Below, one piece after another: positions 56,795 to 64,000 of a stretch of 64,000 bases of DNA. The stretch is from positions 682,001 through 746,000 of the forward strand of contig NZ_BCQS01000003.1 of the NCBI RefSeq assembly GCF_001552195.1. Direction: 5' to 3'. Under the pieces are notes generated by a model that was given only the letters and a program-made list of their open reading frames with translations, made no database searches and was not told where the DNA came from. Numbering within the stretch: the stretch's first letter is position 1; every line of letters starts with the position of its first letter. Position numbers and translations under genes: made by a program. The DNA is from Actinomadura latina NBRC 106108 (lineage in GTDB: Bacteria > Actinomycetota > Actinomycetes > Streptosporangiales > Streptosporangiaceae).

Positions 56795-56946
56795 CCGGTC
56801 ACGTCCTTCCAGGTCAACCTGACCCAATGCAAACCTAGTGTGCAGCAAAACCATGACATTGTGGTCCTCCGGGAGGAGGTTCCACGCCACACTCCCCTGA
56901 CCTTGGGGCAGGGGATACTGGATGAGACGCACGCGAGGAGGATCTG

Positions 56947-57318
56947 GTGCATAACTATTTCGACACGTATGTCGTTGTGGTCGTCCTGCTCCTCGTGGGC
57001 GCGGGGATCGTCGGCGGTGCGCTCGCCGCCAACCGGATGCTGCGTCCCGATCGTCCGACGACAGAGAAACTGACCACGTACGAGTGCGGGGTCGACCCCG
57101 TGGGCGAGGGCTGGGCCCACTCCTACGTACGCTATTACGTCTTCGCCTACCTGTACGTGGTGTTCGCCGTGGACGCGGTGTTCCTGTTCCCCTGGGCGAC
57201 GGTCTTCTCGGCCCCCGGCTACGGGGCCACGACGCTCGGCGAGATGTTCGTCTTCCTCGCGTTCCTGGCGACCGGGCTCGCGTACGCGGGCAAGAAGGGC
57301 GTCCTCTCCTGGGTCTGA
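56947..57318 (+). CDS. nuoA2: NuoA-like subunit, second cluster
   Basis: A 123-residue protein with three membrane segments and the loop YECGVDPVGEG. In the TM2 motif, where ordinary NuoA has FDxE, this protein reads FAVDAVFLFPWA: Ala replaces the first acid and Asp the second. GTG 56947 has GAGGAGG 6-12 bases upstream. It opens a second nuo set; nuoB2 follows after 27 bases. Confidence 0.93.
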   Translation: MHNYFDTYVVVVVLLLVGAGIVGGALAANRMLRPDRPTTEKLTTYECGVDPVGEGWAHSYVRYYVFAYLYVVFAVDAVFLFPWATVFSAPGYGATTLGEMFVFLAFLATGLAYAGKKGVLSWV

Positions 57319-57345
57319 GGCGCCGGGCGCTGTAACAATGGCGCT

Positions 57346-58326
57346 GTGGGCACCATCGATCTACCGCCGCCGAGCGTGGGACCGCTGTCGCGGCTCGCGC
57401 CCAAGCCGATCAAGTTCGTGCTCAACTGGGGCCGCCGCTACTCGCTGTGGGTCTTCAACTTCGGCCTGGCCTGCTGCGCCATCGAGTTCATCGCGACGTC
57501 GATGAGCCGGCACGACTTCATACGGCTCGGCGTCATCCCGTTCGCGCCCGGCCCCCGGCAGGCCGACCTGATGGTCGTGTCCGGCACCGTCAGCGACAAG
57601 ATGGCGCCCGCCGTGCGGCGCCTGTACGAGCAGATGCCCGAACCCAAGTACGTCATCTCGTTCGGTGCCTGCTCCAACTGCGGCGGGCCGTACTGGGACT
57701 CCTACTGCGTCACCAAGGGCGTCGACCAGATCATCCCGGTGGACGTGTACGTGCCCGGCTGCCCGCCGCGCCCGGAGGCGCTCCTGCAGGGCATCGTCCA
57801 CCTGCAGGAGAAGATCGCGGCCGAGTCGCTCGGCGACCGCTACGGCGGCGGCGACCCGGTCAGCCCGCCGCCGGCGCCGCGCCCGCTGTCGGCGACGGTG
57901 CTGCGCCGCCCGATCCAGCCGCCCCCGCCCCCGCCCCCGCCGGACCAGGACGAGACGTTCGAGCACTGGGACGTCATGGGCGAGGAGGCCCGCCAGGAAG
58001 GCGCGGGCGCCGAGGACGAGACGAAGCCCGTCCCGCACCTCGGCGACGTCCCCGCCGAGCCCGGACCGGCGCCCGCGCGGCCCGACGACGAGACCCGCCC
58101 CGTCCGGGCGCTGCCGGACGACGCGCCTCCGGTGCATCCCGCCGAGGAGGTGACCCGTCCCGTCCCGGCGGTCGAGGACGAGACGGCCACGCGGCCCGTC
58201 TGGTCGATCGAGCACGATCCGTCGATCATCCCCGGGCTGGTCGACGACGACGGCCACGACGACGACCACGACGACGGCCACAACGACCACGACGACCATG
58301 ACGACCGGATCGGGCGCGACCGGTGA
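57346..58326 (+). CDS. nuoB2: NuoB-like subunit, second cluster, with acidic tail
   Basis: A 326-residue protein. Residues 1-170 are a complete NuoB with all four N2 ligands ([30 protein letters not shown]); the extra Cys in SNCGG is common in non-canonical NuoB. Residues 175-326 form a Pro- then Asp/Glu-rich tail ending in an Asp/His run ([18 protein letters not shown]). The tail may bind metal or simply be disordered. GTG 57346. Overlaps nuoC2 by four bases. Confidence 0.92.
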   Translation: MGTIDLPPPSVGPLSRLAPKPIKFVLNWGRRYSLWVFNFGLACCAIEFIATSMSRHDFIRLGVIPFAPGPRQADLMVVSGTVSDKMAPAVRRLYEQMPEPKYVISFGACSNCGGPYWDSYCVTKGVDQIIPVDVYVPGCPPRPEALLQGIVHLQEKIAAESLGDRYGGGDPVSPPPAPRPLSATVLRRPIQPPPPPPPPDQDETFEHWDVMGEEARQEGAGAEDETKPVPHLGDVPAEPGPAPARPDDETRPVRALPDDAPPVHPAEEVTRPVPAVEDETATRPVWSIEHDPSIIPGLVDDDGHDDDHDDGHNDHDDHDDRIGRDR

Positions 58327-58973
58327 GCGCCGAGCGCGCGGCCGGGCTCGCGGACGCCTGGACGGGCCGGTTCGGCGACGAGGTCAGCACCGAGGAGACG
58401 TTCGGCGGCCTCGCCGTCGGCGTCCCGCCCGAGCACTGGGTGGACGCGCTGACCTTCGCTCGCGACGACCTGGCCTGCGGCTTCTTCGACTGGCTGACCG
58501 GCGTGGACGAACTGGAGGACGGCTTCGCCGTCGTCGTGCACGTGTACTCGCTGGAACGCCGGCACCATCTGCTGGTCCGGACGCGCGTCCCGAAGCGGGC
58601 CCCGGTGCTGGCGACGGCGACGGGTATCTACCGCGGCGCCTCGTGGCACGAGCGCGAGACGGCGGAGATGTTCGGGATCCTGTTCGAGGGACATCCGAAC
58701 CTCGTCCCGCTGCTCCTGCCGGACGGTTTCGAGGGCCACCCGCTGCGCAAGGACTTCGTGCTCGCCGCCCGCGTCGCCAAGCCGTGGCCGGGCGCGAAGG
58801 AGCCGGGCGAGTCGGGCCACGGCGCCCCGAGCCGCCGCCGCGTCCGCCCGCCCGGGGTGCCGGAGACCGGGCCCTGGGCGGCCGCGGCGGAGCGCCCGCG
58901 GAGCGAGGACCGTCCAAGGGCCCCTCGTGGGCCTGAGGGCCGTCCCCCGGAAGGGCGGGGGACGGATGCTTGA
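58323..58973 (+). CDS. nuoC2: NuoC-like subunit, second cluster
   Basis: A 216-residue protein with the 30-kDa NuoC core: [20 protein letters not shown] and [12 protein letters not shown]. The last 45 residues are basic, Pro-rich and unlike NuoD, so it is not a NuoCD fusion. GTG 58323 overlaps nuoB2; its end overlaps nuoH2 by eight bases, leaving no room for the nuoD that normally follows. Confidence 0.9.
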   Translation: MSAERAAGLADAWTGRFGDEVSTEETFGGLAVGVPPEHWVDALTFARDDLACGFFDWLTGVDELEDGFAVVVHVYSLERRHHLLVRTRVPKRAPVLATATGIYRGASWHERETAEMFGILFEGHPNLVPLLLPDGFEGHPLRKDFVLAARVAKPWPGAKEPGESGHGAPSRRRVRPPGVPETGPWAAAAERPRSEDRPRAPRGPEGRPPEGRGTDA

Positions 58974-59919
58974 GATCGTCGTCAAGCTGGTCCTCGTCGC
59001 GGCGGCGTTCGCGGTGCTGCCGCTGCTGGTGGGGCAGGCCGAGCACAAGGTGATGGCGCACATGCAGGGCCGCCTCGGCCCCATGTACGCGGGCGGTTTC
59101 CACGGCTGGGCGCAGCTCGTCGCCGACGGGGTGAAGTTCGCGCAGAAGGAGGACGTGGTCCCGCGCGACGCCGACCGGTGGGTGTTCAAGCTGGCGCCGG
59201 GCGTGGCGCTCGTCCCGTACCTGCTGGTCCTGCTCGTGATCCCGGTCGGGCCGGGCGGGCAGGTCGCGCTCGACCTCGGGCCCGGGGTCTTCTTCGCGCT
59301 CGCCGTCATGGGCGTCGGCGTGATCGGCGCGATCATGGCGGGCTGGGCGTCGGCGAACAAGTACTCGCTGCTCGGCGGGATGCGGGTCGCCGCGCAGCTG
59401 ATGTCGTACGAGCTGCCGATGGTGTTCGCGGCGTCGTCGGCGGCGATGGCCGCGGGGACGCTGTCGCTGCAGGGGATCGTGGACGAGTGGCGCTGGTGGT
59501 GGCTGCCGTGGCAGGCGGTCGGCGCCGTGGTGTTCTTCGTCGCGGGCCTCGCCGAGCTGCGCCGCCCGCCGTTCGACATGCCGGTCGCCGACTCGGAGAT
59601 CATCTTCGGCCCGTACACCGAGTACGGCGGGCTGCGGTTCGCGCTGTTCCTGCTCGCCGAGTACGCCGGGATCGTGGTGCTGTGCGCGCTGACGACGGTC
59701 CTGTTCCTCGGCGGCTGGAAGGGCCCGTTCCTGAACACCGAGCTGGGCTGGCTCTGGACGCTCCTCAAGATCAGCGTGCTGGCGTTCTGCGTCATCTGGC
59801 TGCGGGTCAGCTACCCGCGCATGCGCGAGGACCAGCTGCAGAAGCTCGCCTGGGCGTGGCTCGTCCCGCTGTCGCTCGCCCAGCTCGCGCTGACGGGCGT
59901 CATCGCCGTCGCGGTCTGA
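58966..59919 (+). CDS. nuoH2: NuoH-like subunit, second cluster
   Basis: A 317-residue membrane protein, about eight segments. The quinone-loop motif, ordinarily [10 protein letters not shown], reads [17 protein letters not shown], so the first Glu is replaced by Val and the second by Asp; GPYTEYGG keeps the last Glu. It lacks the long tail of the first NuoH. ATG 58966 is preferred; the frame is open to 58927 inside nuoC2. Ends at a 20-base near-repeat shared with the opposing gene. Confidence 0.92.
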   Translation: MLEIVVKLVLVAAAFAVLPLLVGQAEHKVMAHMQGRLGPMYAGGFHGWAQLVADGVKFAQKEDVVPRDADRWVFKLAPGVALVPYLLVLLVIPVGPGGQVALDLGPGVFFALAVMGVGVIGAIMAGWASANKYSLLGGMRVAAQLMSYELPMVFAASSAAMAAGTLSLQGIVDEWRWWWLPWQAVGAVVFFVAGLAELRRPPFDMPVADSEIIFGPYTEYGGLRFALFLLAEYAGIVVLCALTTVLFLGGWKGPFLNTELGWLWTLLKISVLAFCVIWLRVSYPRMREDQLQKLAWAWLVPLSLAQLALTGVIAVAV

Positions 59920-59950
59920 TGGTCACCGCAGCGGTCTGAGGGTCACCGCA
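59911..59950. repeat. 20-bp imperfect tandem repeat at a convergent gene junction
   Basis: GCGGTCTGATGGTCACCGCA (59911-59930) is followed directly by GCGGTCTGAGGGTCACCGCA (59931-59950), one base different. The first copy holds the nuoH2 stop; the second holds the stop of the antisense helix-hairpin-helix gene. Confidence 0.9.
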
Positions 59951-60800
59951 GGAAGATCGTGAAGTCGGCCATCTCGGGGAGGACGTCGGGCGGGATGTCC
60001 GCGTCCACCGCCATCTCCTCCACGGACAGGAACCCGCCCTGCTCCGCACGCCGGTCGATCACGCGGTCGACCATTTCGGGCGTCATGCCCGGCAGCGCCT
60101 CAAGGATCTCGCGGGGCGCGTGGTTGACGTCCACGAGCCCGCCGTCGTCGTAGGTGCGGGGCACGTCGGGACGGCCGATCCGCAGCTCGCGGGCGAGCGC
60201 CGGGTCCTCGGCGGCGAGCGCGCGGGCCTCCTCCCGCAGCGTCCGGCGGTACTTGGCGATCTCGATGGCGCGTTCGTTCTGGCGGTTGCGGGGCGACTCG
60301 CGGGGGAAGACGGCCGTCCGGACGGCGAACGCGTGCCCGGTGCCCGCCAGCCACAGCAGGACGCCCACGAACGTCCCCAGGACGGCGAGGACCGGATCGC
60401 CGGACTGCATCATGGTCACGACGGCCGCCGTGCCGACGCCGTACCCGGCGGCGGTGGCTCCGAACCCCCACGATCCGCGCCGGATGGCGGCGTAGAGGAA
60501 CGAGAACGGCGTCCCGTAACCGAGTGTGATGAACGGCACGAAAGCCCACAGCACGCCGTTGGCCGCGTCCGGCGGCGGCAGCGGCACCGGCGGCGGGGGA
60601 GGCGGCGGCGGGACGGGCGGACCGGGGAAGGGCGCACCCGGGTAGGGCGGACGCGCCCCGGCCGGCCCGTACGGCCGCGGCGCCGGACGGCGGCTCGGCT
60701 GCGTGTGACCGGGATGCGGATGGCCCGGCGGGTGGCTCGATGAGGGGTGCGGCCGGCGGCCGGGGTCAGGATCGTAAGGGCGGTCTGCGTGATGACTCAC
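59943..60800 (-). CDS. Membrane protein with C-terminal helix-hairpin-helix domain
   Basis: A 285-residue protein inserted antisense between nuoH2 and nuoI2. Residues 1-75 are His/Pro-rich with a poly-Pro run; two or three membrane segments lie at about 80-150; the C-terminal 60 residues form a ComEA-like helix-hairpin-helix (VDVNHAPREILEALPGMTPE, then VDRVIDRRAEQGGFLSVEEM). GTG 60800 has GGGGAGGG upstream. HhH domains often bind DNA, but here the domain follows membrane segments and the role is unclear. Confidence 0.75.
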   Translation of the reverse strand: MSHHADRPYDPDPGRRPHPSSSHPPGHPHPGHTQPSRRPAPRPYGPAGARPPYPGAPFPGPPVPPPPPPPPVPLPPPDAANGVLWAFVPFITLGYGTPFSFLYAAIRRGSWGFGATAAGYGVGTAAVVTMMQSGDPVLAVLGTFVGVLLWLAGTGHAFAVRTAVFPRESPRNRQNERAIEIAKYRRTLREEARALAAEDPALARELRIGRPDVPRTYDDGGLVDVNHAPREILEALPGMTPEMVDRVIDRRAEQGGFLSVEEMAVDADIPPDVLPEMADFTIFLR

Positions 60801-60865
60801 ATGCCCTCCCCTGCCCGTAAGCGCGTCAGATACCACACGGGCCCACTCCACGTAGGACGAACGCC

Positions 60866-61447
60866 GTGCCCATCACGTTCCCCCCGCGCCCATCGTGCGC
60901 AATCATGGGGCGCGTGGGACGGCTACCAGGAGGCGGGCTGGCCAAGGGGCTGGCGGTCACGTTGCGGACGATGACGCGACGGTCCATAACGCGTCAGTAC
61001 CCCGAAGTGCAGCCCGATCTGCCACCGCGCAGCAGGGGTGTCATCGCCTTGTTCGAGGAGAACTGCACTGTCTGCATGCTGTGCGCCCGAGAATGCCCTG
61101 ATTGGTGCATCTACATCGACTCCCACAAGGAGACGCTCCCGGCCGAGGGCGGCGGACGTCCCCGGACCCGCAACGTCCTCGACCGGTTCGCCATCGACTT
61201 CGCGCTGTGCATGTACTGCGGGATCTGCATCGAGGTGTGCCCGTTCGACGCGCTGTTCTGGTCGCCGGAGTTCGAGTACGCCGAGTACGACATCGCGGAG
61301 CTGACGCACGAGAAGGAGCGGCTGCGCGAATGGATGTGGACCGTCCCGCCGCCGCAGGCCCACGACCCGGCGGCGGAACCGCCGAAGGAAGTGGGCGCGG
61401 CGGAGAAGGCGGCGGCGCGGGCCGCGCGCCGGGGTGCGGCCGGATGA
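60866..61447 (+). CDS. nuoI2: NuoI-like ferredoxin subunit, second cluster
   Basis: A 193-residue protein with two [4Fe-4S] motifs, [12 protein letters not shown] and [12 protein letters not shown], both complete. It starts [13 protein letters not shown] after a short variable N-terminus and ends in an Ala/Lys-rich tail. Start is uncertain: GTG 60866 has AGGA 8 bases upstream, whereas ATG 60905 has no ribosome site. Overlaps nuoJ2 by four bases. As the iron-sulfur wire of a set without NuoE, F, G, it could take electrons directly from ferredoxin. Confidence 0.92.
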   Translation: MPITFPPRPSCAIMGRVGRLPGGGLAKGLAVTLRTMTRRSITRQYPEVQPDLPPRSRGVIALFEENCTVCMLCARECPDWCIYIDSHKETLPAEGGGRPRTRNVLDRFAIDFALCMYCGICIEVCPFDALFWSPEFEYAEYDIAELTHEKERLREWMWTVPPPQAHDPAAEPPKEVGAAEKAAARAARRGAAG

Positions 61448-61962
61448 GCGGCCAGGAGGTCGTGTTCACGCTGCTCGGCGTGATCGCGGTCGGGTCGGCG
61501 GTCCTGGTGGTGACGACGCGGCGGCTCGTCCACGCGGCGCTGTGGCTGGTGGTGTCGTTCGGCGCGCTCGCGGGCGGCTACCTGGTGCTGACCGCGGAGT
61601 TCGTCGCCTGGGTGCAGGTCCTGATCTACGTCGGCGCGATCGTCGTGCTGCTGCTGTTCGGGATCATGCTGACCCGGGCGCCGATCGGGGAGTCCGCCGA
61701 CCTCGACTCCGGGAACCGGTGGGCCGCCCTGGCCGTCGCGTCCGCCACGGCCGCCGTCCTCGTCACCGTGATGCTCATGGGTTTCCGGGACGAGCGGATG
61801 CCGCTGCACGCGGGCGGCGGGTCGGCGGAGGAACTGGGCGCCGCCGTGTTCCGGACGTGGGTGCTGCCGTTCGAGGTGCTGTCGGTGCTGCTGCTGGCCG
61901 CGCTGGTCGGCGCCATCGTCCTGTCGCGCTCCGACATCGGGCCGGGGAAGGAGGACGGCTGA
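61444..61962 (+). CDS. nuoJ2: NuoJ-like subunit, second cluster
   Basis: A 172-residue membrane protein with five segments; [20 protein letters not shown] matches the NuoJ TM3 region. It is a short NuoJ, without the 120-residue tail of the first copy. ATG 61444 overlaps nuoI2, and its TGA overlaps the nuoK2 ATG by one base. Confidence 0.93.
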   Translation: MSGQEVVFTLLGVIAVGSAVLVVTTRRLVHAALWLVVSFGALAGGYLVLTAEFVAWVQVLIYVGAIVVLLLFGIMLTRAPIGESADLDSGNRWAALAVASATAAVLVTVMLMGFRDERMPLHAGGGSAEELGAAVFRTWVLPFEVLSVLLLAALVGAIVLSRSDIGPGKEDG

Positions 61963-62333
61963 TGCACCTCGCCTACCCGACGGTCGTCGCCGCGCTGCTG
62001 TTCTCCGTCGGCGTGTACGGGGTACTGGCGCGCCGCAACGCGATCCTCGTGCTGATGTCGGTCGAGCTGATGTTGAACGCGGTGAACCTGAATCTCGTCA
62101 CGTTCGACGTCTGGTACCGGGACAGGCTGCACGGCGGCCAGGTCCTCACGCTGTTCACGATCGTGATCGCGGCGGCGGAGATCGGGCTCGGGCTGGCGCT
62201 CGTCCTGCTGGTGTTCCGCAACCGGAAGATGATCGACGTCGACCGGCTGCGGACGCTCGCCGAGGAGGACGACGGCCCCCGGCCGCGTCCGGTCGAGCCG
62301 GAACCCGAGCCCGAGGCGGTCGACGCGCGATGA
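61962..62333 (+). CDS. nuoK2: NuoK-like subunit, second cluster
   Basis: A 123-residue protein: three membrane segments with both channel glutamates ([12 protein letters not shown] and [12 protein letters not shown]), then a 25-residue tail that ends in Pro/Glu repeats ([13 protein letters not shown]). Overlaps nuoL2 by four bases. Confidence 0.93.
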   Translation: MHLAYPTVVAALLFSVGVYGVLARRNAILVLMSVELMLNAVNLNLVTFDVWYRDRLHGGQVLTLFTIVIAAAEIGLGLALVLLVFRNRKMIDVDRLRTLAEEDDGPRPRPVEPEPEPEAVDAR

Positions 62334-64000
62334 TCTGGCTCGCCTCGCTGGCGGCGCTGCTGCCGTTCCTCGCCGCGTTCGCCGGAATGCTGGCCGGGCC
62401 GTCCCTGACCCGCGCCGTGCGCGGCGCGCCGGGCGGAGGCCCGGGCGTGCTCGCCTGCGCGCCGATCGCGGTGTCGCTGGTCCTGTCGGCGATCGTCGCG
62501 TTCGTCGTGTGGCGCGATCCGGGCGAGCGGACGGGCATGCTCGCGCTGGTCGACACGGGATCGGTGCCGATCCGGGTCGGCCTCCAGGTGGACGGCCTGT
62601 CCGCCCTGGCCGGGCTCATGGTGTGCTGCGTCGCCCTCGCCGTCCAGGTGTACTCGGTCGCCTACATGCGCGGCGACCGGCGCTACTCGTCCTACGCGGC
62701 GTTCATCTCGCTGTTCACGTCGGCGATGCTCCTGGTCGTCTACGCGGGCGACCTCCTCGTCCTGTACGCGGGCTGGGAGGTCATGGGCATCTGCTCGTAC
62801 TTCCTGATCGGGCACCACTGGGAGGACCGGGCGAACTCGCGGGCGGCGGTCAAGGCGTTCCTCGTCACGCGGCTCGGCGACGCCGGGTTCCTGATCGGCG
62901 TGATCGTCCTCGGCGTCGGCGCCGGGACTTTCCAGATCTCCGGGATCCTCGCGCGGGCCGGCGAACTGCCCGGCACGACGGTCACGGCCGCGGCGCTGCT
63001 GCTGCTCGCCGGGGTCGCGGGCAAGAGCGCGCAGTTCCCGCTGCACACCTGGCTGCCGGACGCGATGGCGGGCCCCACGCCGATCAGCGCGCTGATCCAC
63101 GCGGCGACGATGGTCGCCGCCGGCGTCTACGTCGTCGCGCGGCTGTACGGAGTGTTCGTCCTGACCCCGGGCGCCCGCACCGTGCTGGCCGTCATGGCGG
63201 TGATCTCCATGGTGGGCGCGGCGTGCGCCGCCCTCGCGCAGGACGACCTGAAACGCGTGCTCGCGTACTCGACGATCAGCCAGCTCGCCGTGATGGCCGC
63301 CGGTCTCGCGGTCGGCGCGAAATCCGCCGCGGTCTTCCACCTGCTCACGCACGGCGCGTTCAAGGCGCTGCTGTTCCTCGCCGCCGGATGCGTCATCGTG
63401 ACGGCCGGGTCCAACATGCTCCGGGACTACGGCGGGCTCCGGCGCCGCATGCCGATCACCTTCTGGTCGATGACGGTGGGCCTGGCCGCGCTCGCGGGCG
63501 TCCCGCCGTTCAGCGGCTGGTTCAGCAAGGACTCCATCATCGAGGCCGCCCAACTCTCCGCCACACACGGCGGCGCGCCGGGCGGGCTCGTCCGGAAGGC
63601 TTTCGACGTCAAGCCCGGTGAGGGTTTTGTGCTCGGGATCGGTGAGCCCCACGCCCTGCCTGGCGGGATCGCGTGGCTGGTGTATCTGGGGCTGCTGGTC
63701 ACGGTCGTGCTGACGGCGGCCTACGCGATGCGCACATGGCTGATGACGTTCTTCGGTGAGACGCGCGGTTCCTACGAGGTGCGTGACCCGTCGCGCCTCA
63801 TGTCGTGGACGGTCGCGGCGCTGGCCGTCCCTGCCGCGATCCTCGGATTCTTCGGGCTCGGTGCTTCTGAACTGCGTCCCCACCTCGGGGCGTCGTTGCT
63901 CAGCGTCCTGCTGGTGGCCCTTGGGGCGGGTTCCGCCTTCCTGGTGTGGAACCGTGACCCGGCACTGGATCCTGCGCGCGCGCTTGGCCCGGTCCGTCCC
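62330..64000 (+). CDS. nuoL2: NuoL-like subunit, second cluster, cut by the window edge
   Basis: The frame runs from ATG 62330 to the last base without a stop; 557 residues are visible. Channel residues are kept: Glu in [17 protein letters not shown], Lys in [16 protein letters not shown], and Lys in [17 protein letters not shown]. After [18 protein letters not shown] there is an insert of about 35 residues before the next membrane segment, absent from the first NuoL. Genes for NuoM2 and NuoN2 may follow outside the window. Confidence 0.93.
   Translation, partial: MIWLASLAALLPFLAAFAGMLAGPSLTRAVRGAPGGGPGVLACAPIAVSLVLSAIVAFVVWRDPGERTGMLALVDTGSVPIRVGLQVDGLSALAGLMVCCVALAVQVYSVAYMRGDRRYSSYAAFISLFTSAMLLVVYAGDLLVLYAGWEVMGICSYFLIGHHWEDRANSRAAVKAFLVTRLGDAGFLIGVIVLGVGAGTFQISGILARAGELPGTTVTAAALLLLAGVAGKSAQFPLHTWLPDAMAGPTPISALIHAATMVAAGVYVVARLYGVFVLTPGARTVLAVMAVISMVGAACAALAQDDLKRVLAYSTISQLAVMAAGLAVGAKSAAVFHLLTHGAFKALLFLAAGCVIVTAGSNMLRDYGGLRRRMPITFWSMTVGLAALAGVPPFSGWFSKDSIIEAAQLSATHGGAPGGLVRKAFDVKPGEGFVLGIGEPHALPGGIAWLVYLGLLVTVVLTAAYAMRTWLMTFFGETRGSYEVRDPSRLMSWTVAALAVPAAILGFFGLGASELRPHLGASLLSVLLVALGAGSAFLVWNRDPALDPARALGPVRP

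Noticed and set aside
57961..58326. NuoB2 tail as a frameshifted or separate gene
   Set aside because: The frame continues without interruption from the NuoB core and ends in the GTGA overlap with nuoC2, so it is part of the protein.

Overview
The window is high-GC DNA (roughly 70% or more) with many GTG starts and ATGA/GTGA stop-start overlaps. It carries BldC, a four-gene conservon, menaquinone genes, a full 14-gene nuo operon and a second partial nuo set. This points to a filamentous actinomycete, with Streptosporangiales/Thermomonosporaceae (Actinomadura-like) as my best guess; the family is inferred and not proven by any marker here. No rRNA, tRNA, CRISPR array, insertion sequence or phage genes were seen.

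Layout. 1-5366: end of a secreted protein, a histidine phosphatase, then the System II cytochrome c maturation set (resA-like, ccdA, resB, ccsB), closed by a perfect 56-bp tandem repeat with hairpins. 5598-9485: a lethal-factor-type zinc metallopeptidase with a small acidic partner, bldC, a threonine-dehydratase-like enzyme, a DUF4229 protein and menG. 9579-27870: a Rex-type operator, menJ, nuoA-N and a polyprenyl diphosphate synthase, that is, quinone-making genes next to complex I. 27873-36206: a bidirectional terminator, then, all on the minus strand, a conservon (cvnD, C, B, A) preceded by a P450, a class I terpene synthase and a class II terpene cyclase. 36553-45866: accessory genes, including rarD, a serine hydrolase, a small membrane protein, an unknown gene, an MTHFR-like gene with a decayed thioesterase, an ABC permease, a hydrolase-ABC ATPase fusion and a TetR regulator. 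45980-50411: an MFS transporter with three C-terminal beta-sandwich repeats, a YceI fusion protein, and a stand-alone SecDF-P1-like membrane protein. 50597-53549: korB and korA (2-oxoacid:ferredoxin oxidoreductase). 53875-56794: two tandem paralogous membrane-anchored proteins. 56947-64000: second nuo cluster (A2 B2 C2 H2, an antisense helix-hairpin-helix gene, I2 J2 K2 L2), cut by the window edge.

How the parts fit. Most of the window concerns respiration: menaquinone synthesis (menG, menJ, prenyl synthase), NADH entry (nuoA-N), cytochrome c assembly (ccs), and 2-oxoacid oxidation to reduced ferredoxin (korAB). The second nuo set has no visible NADH-input module (E, F, G) and no NuoD, lies close to korAB, and has changed key residues in NuoA2 and NuoH2. 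The most interesting inference is a ferredoxin-fed, complex-I-like machine. The other notable system is the terpene trio read in the same direction into a conservon. The class II cyclase has a DADT catalytic motif instead of DxDD, so the product is not predictable from sequence.
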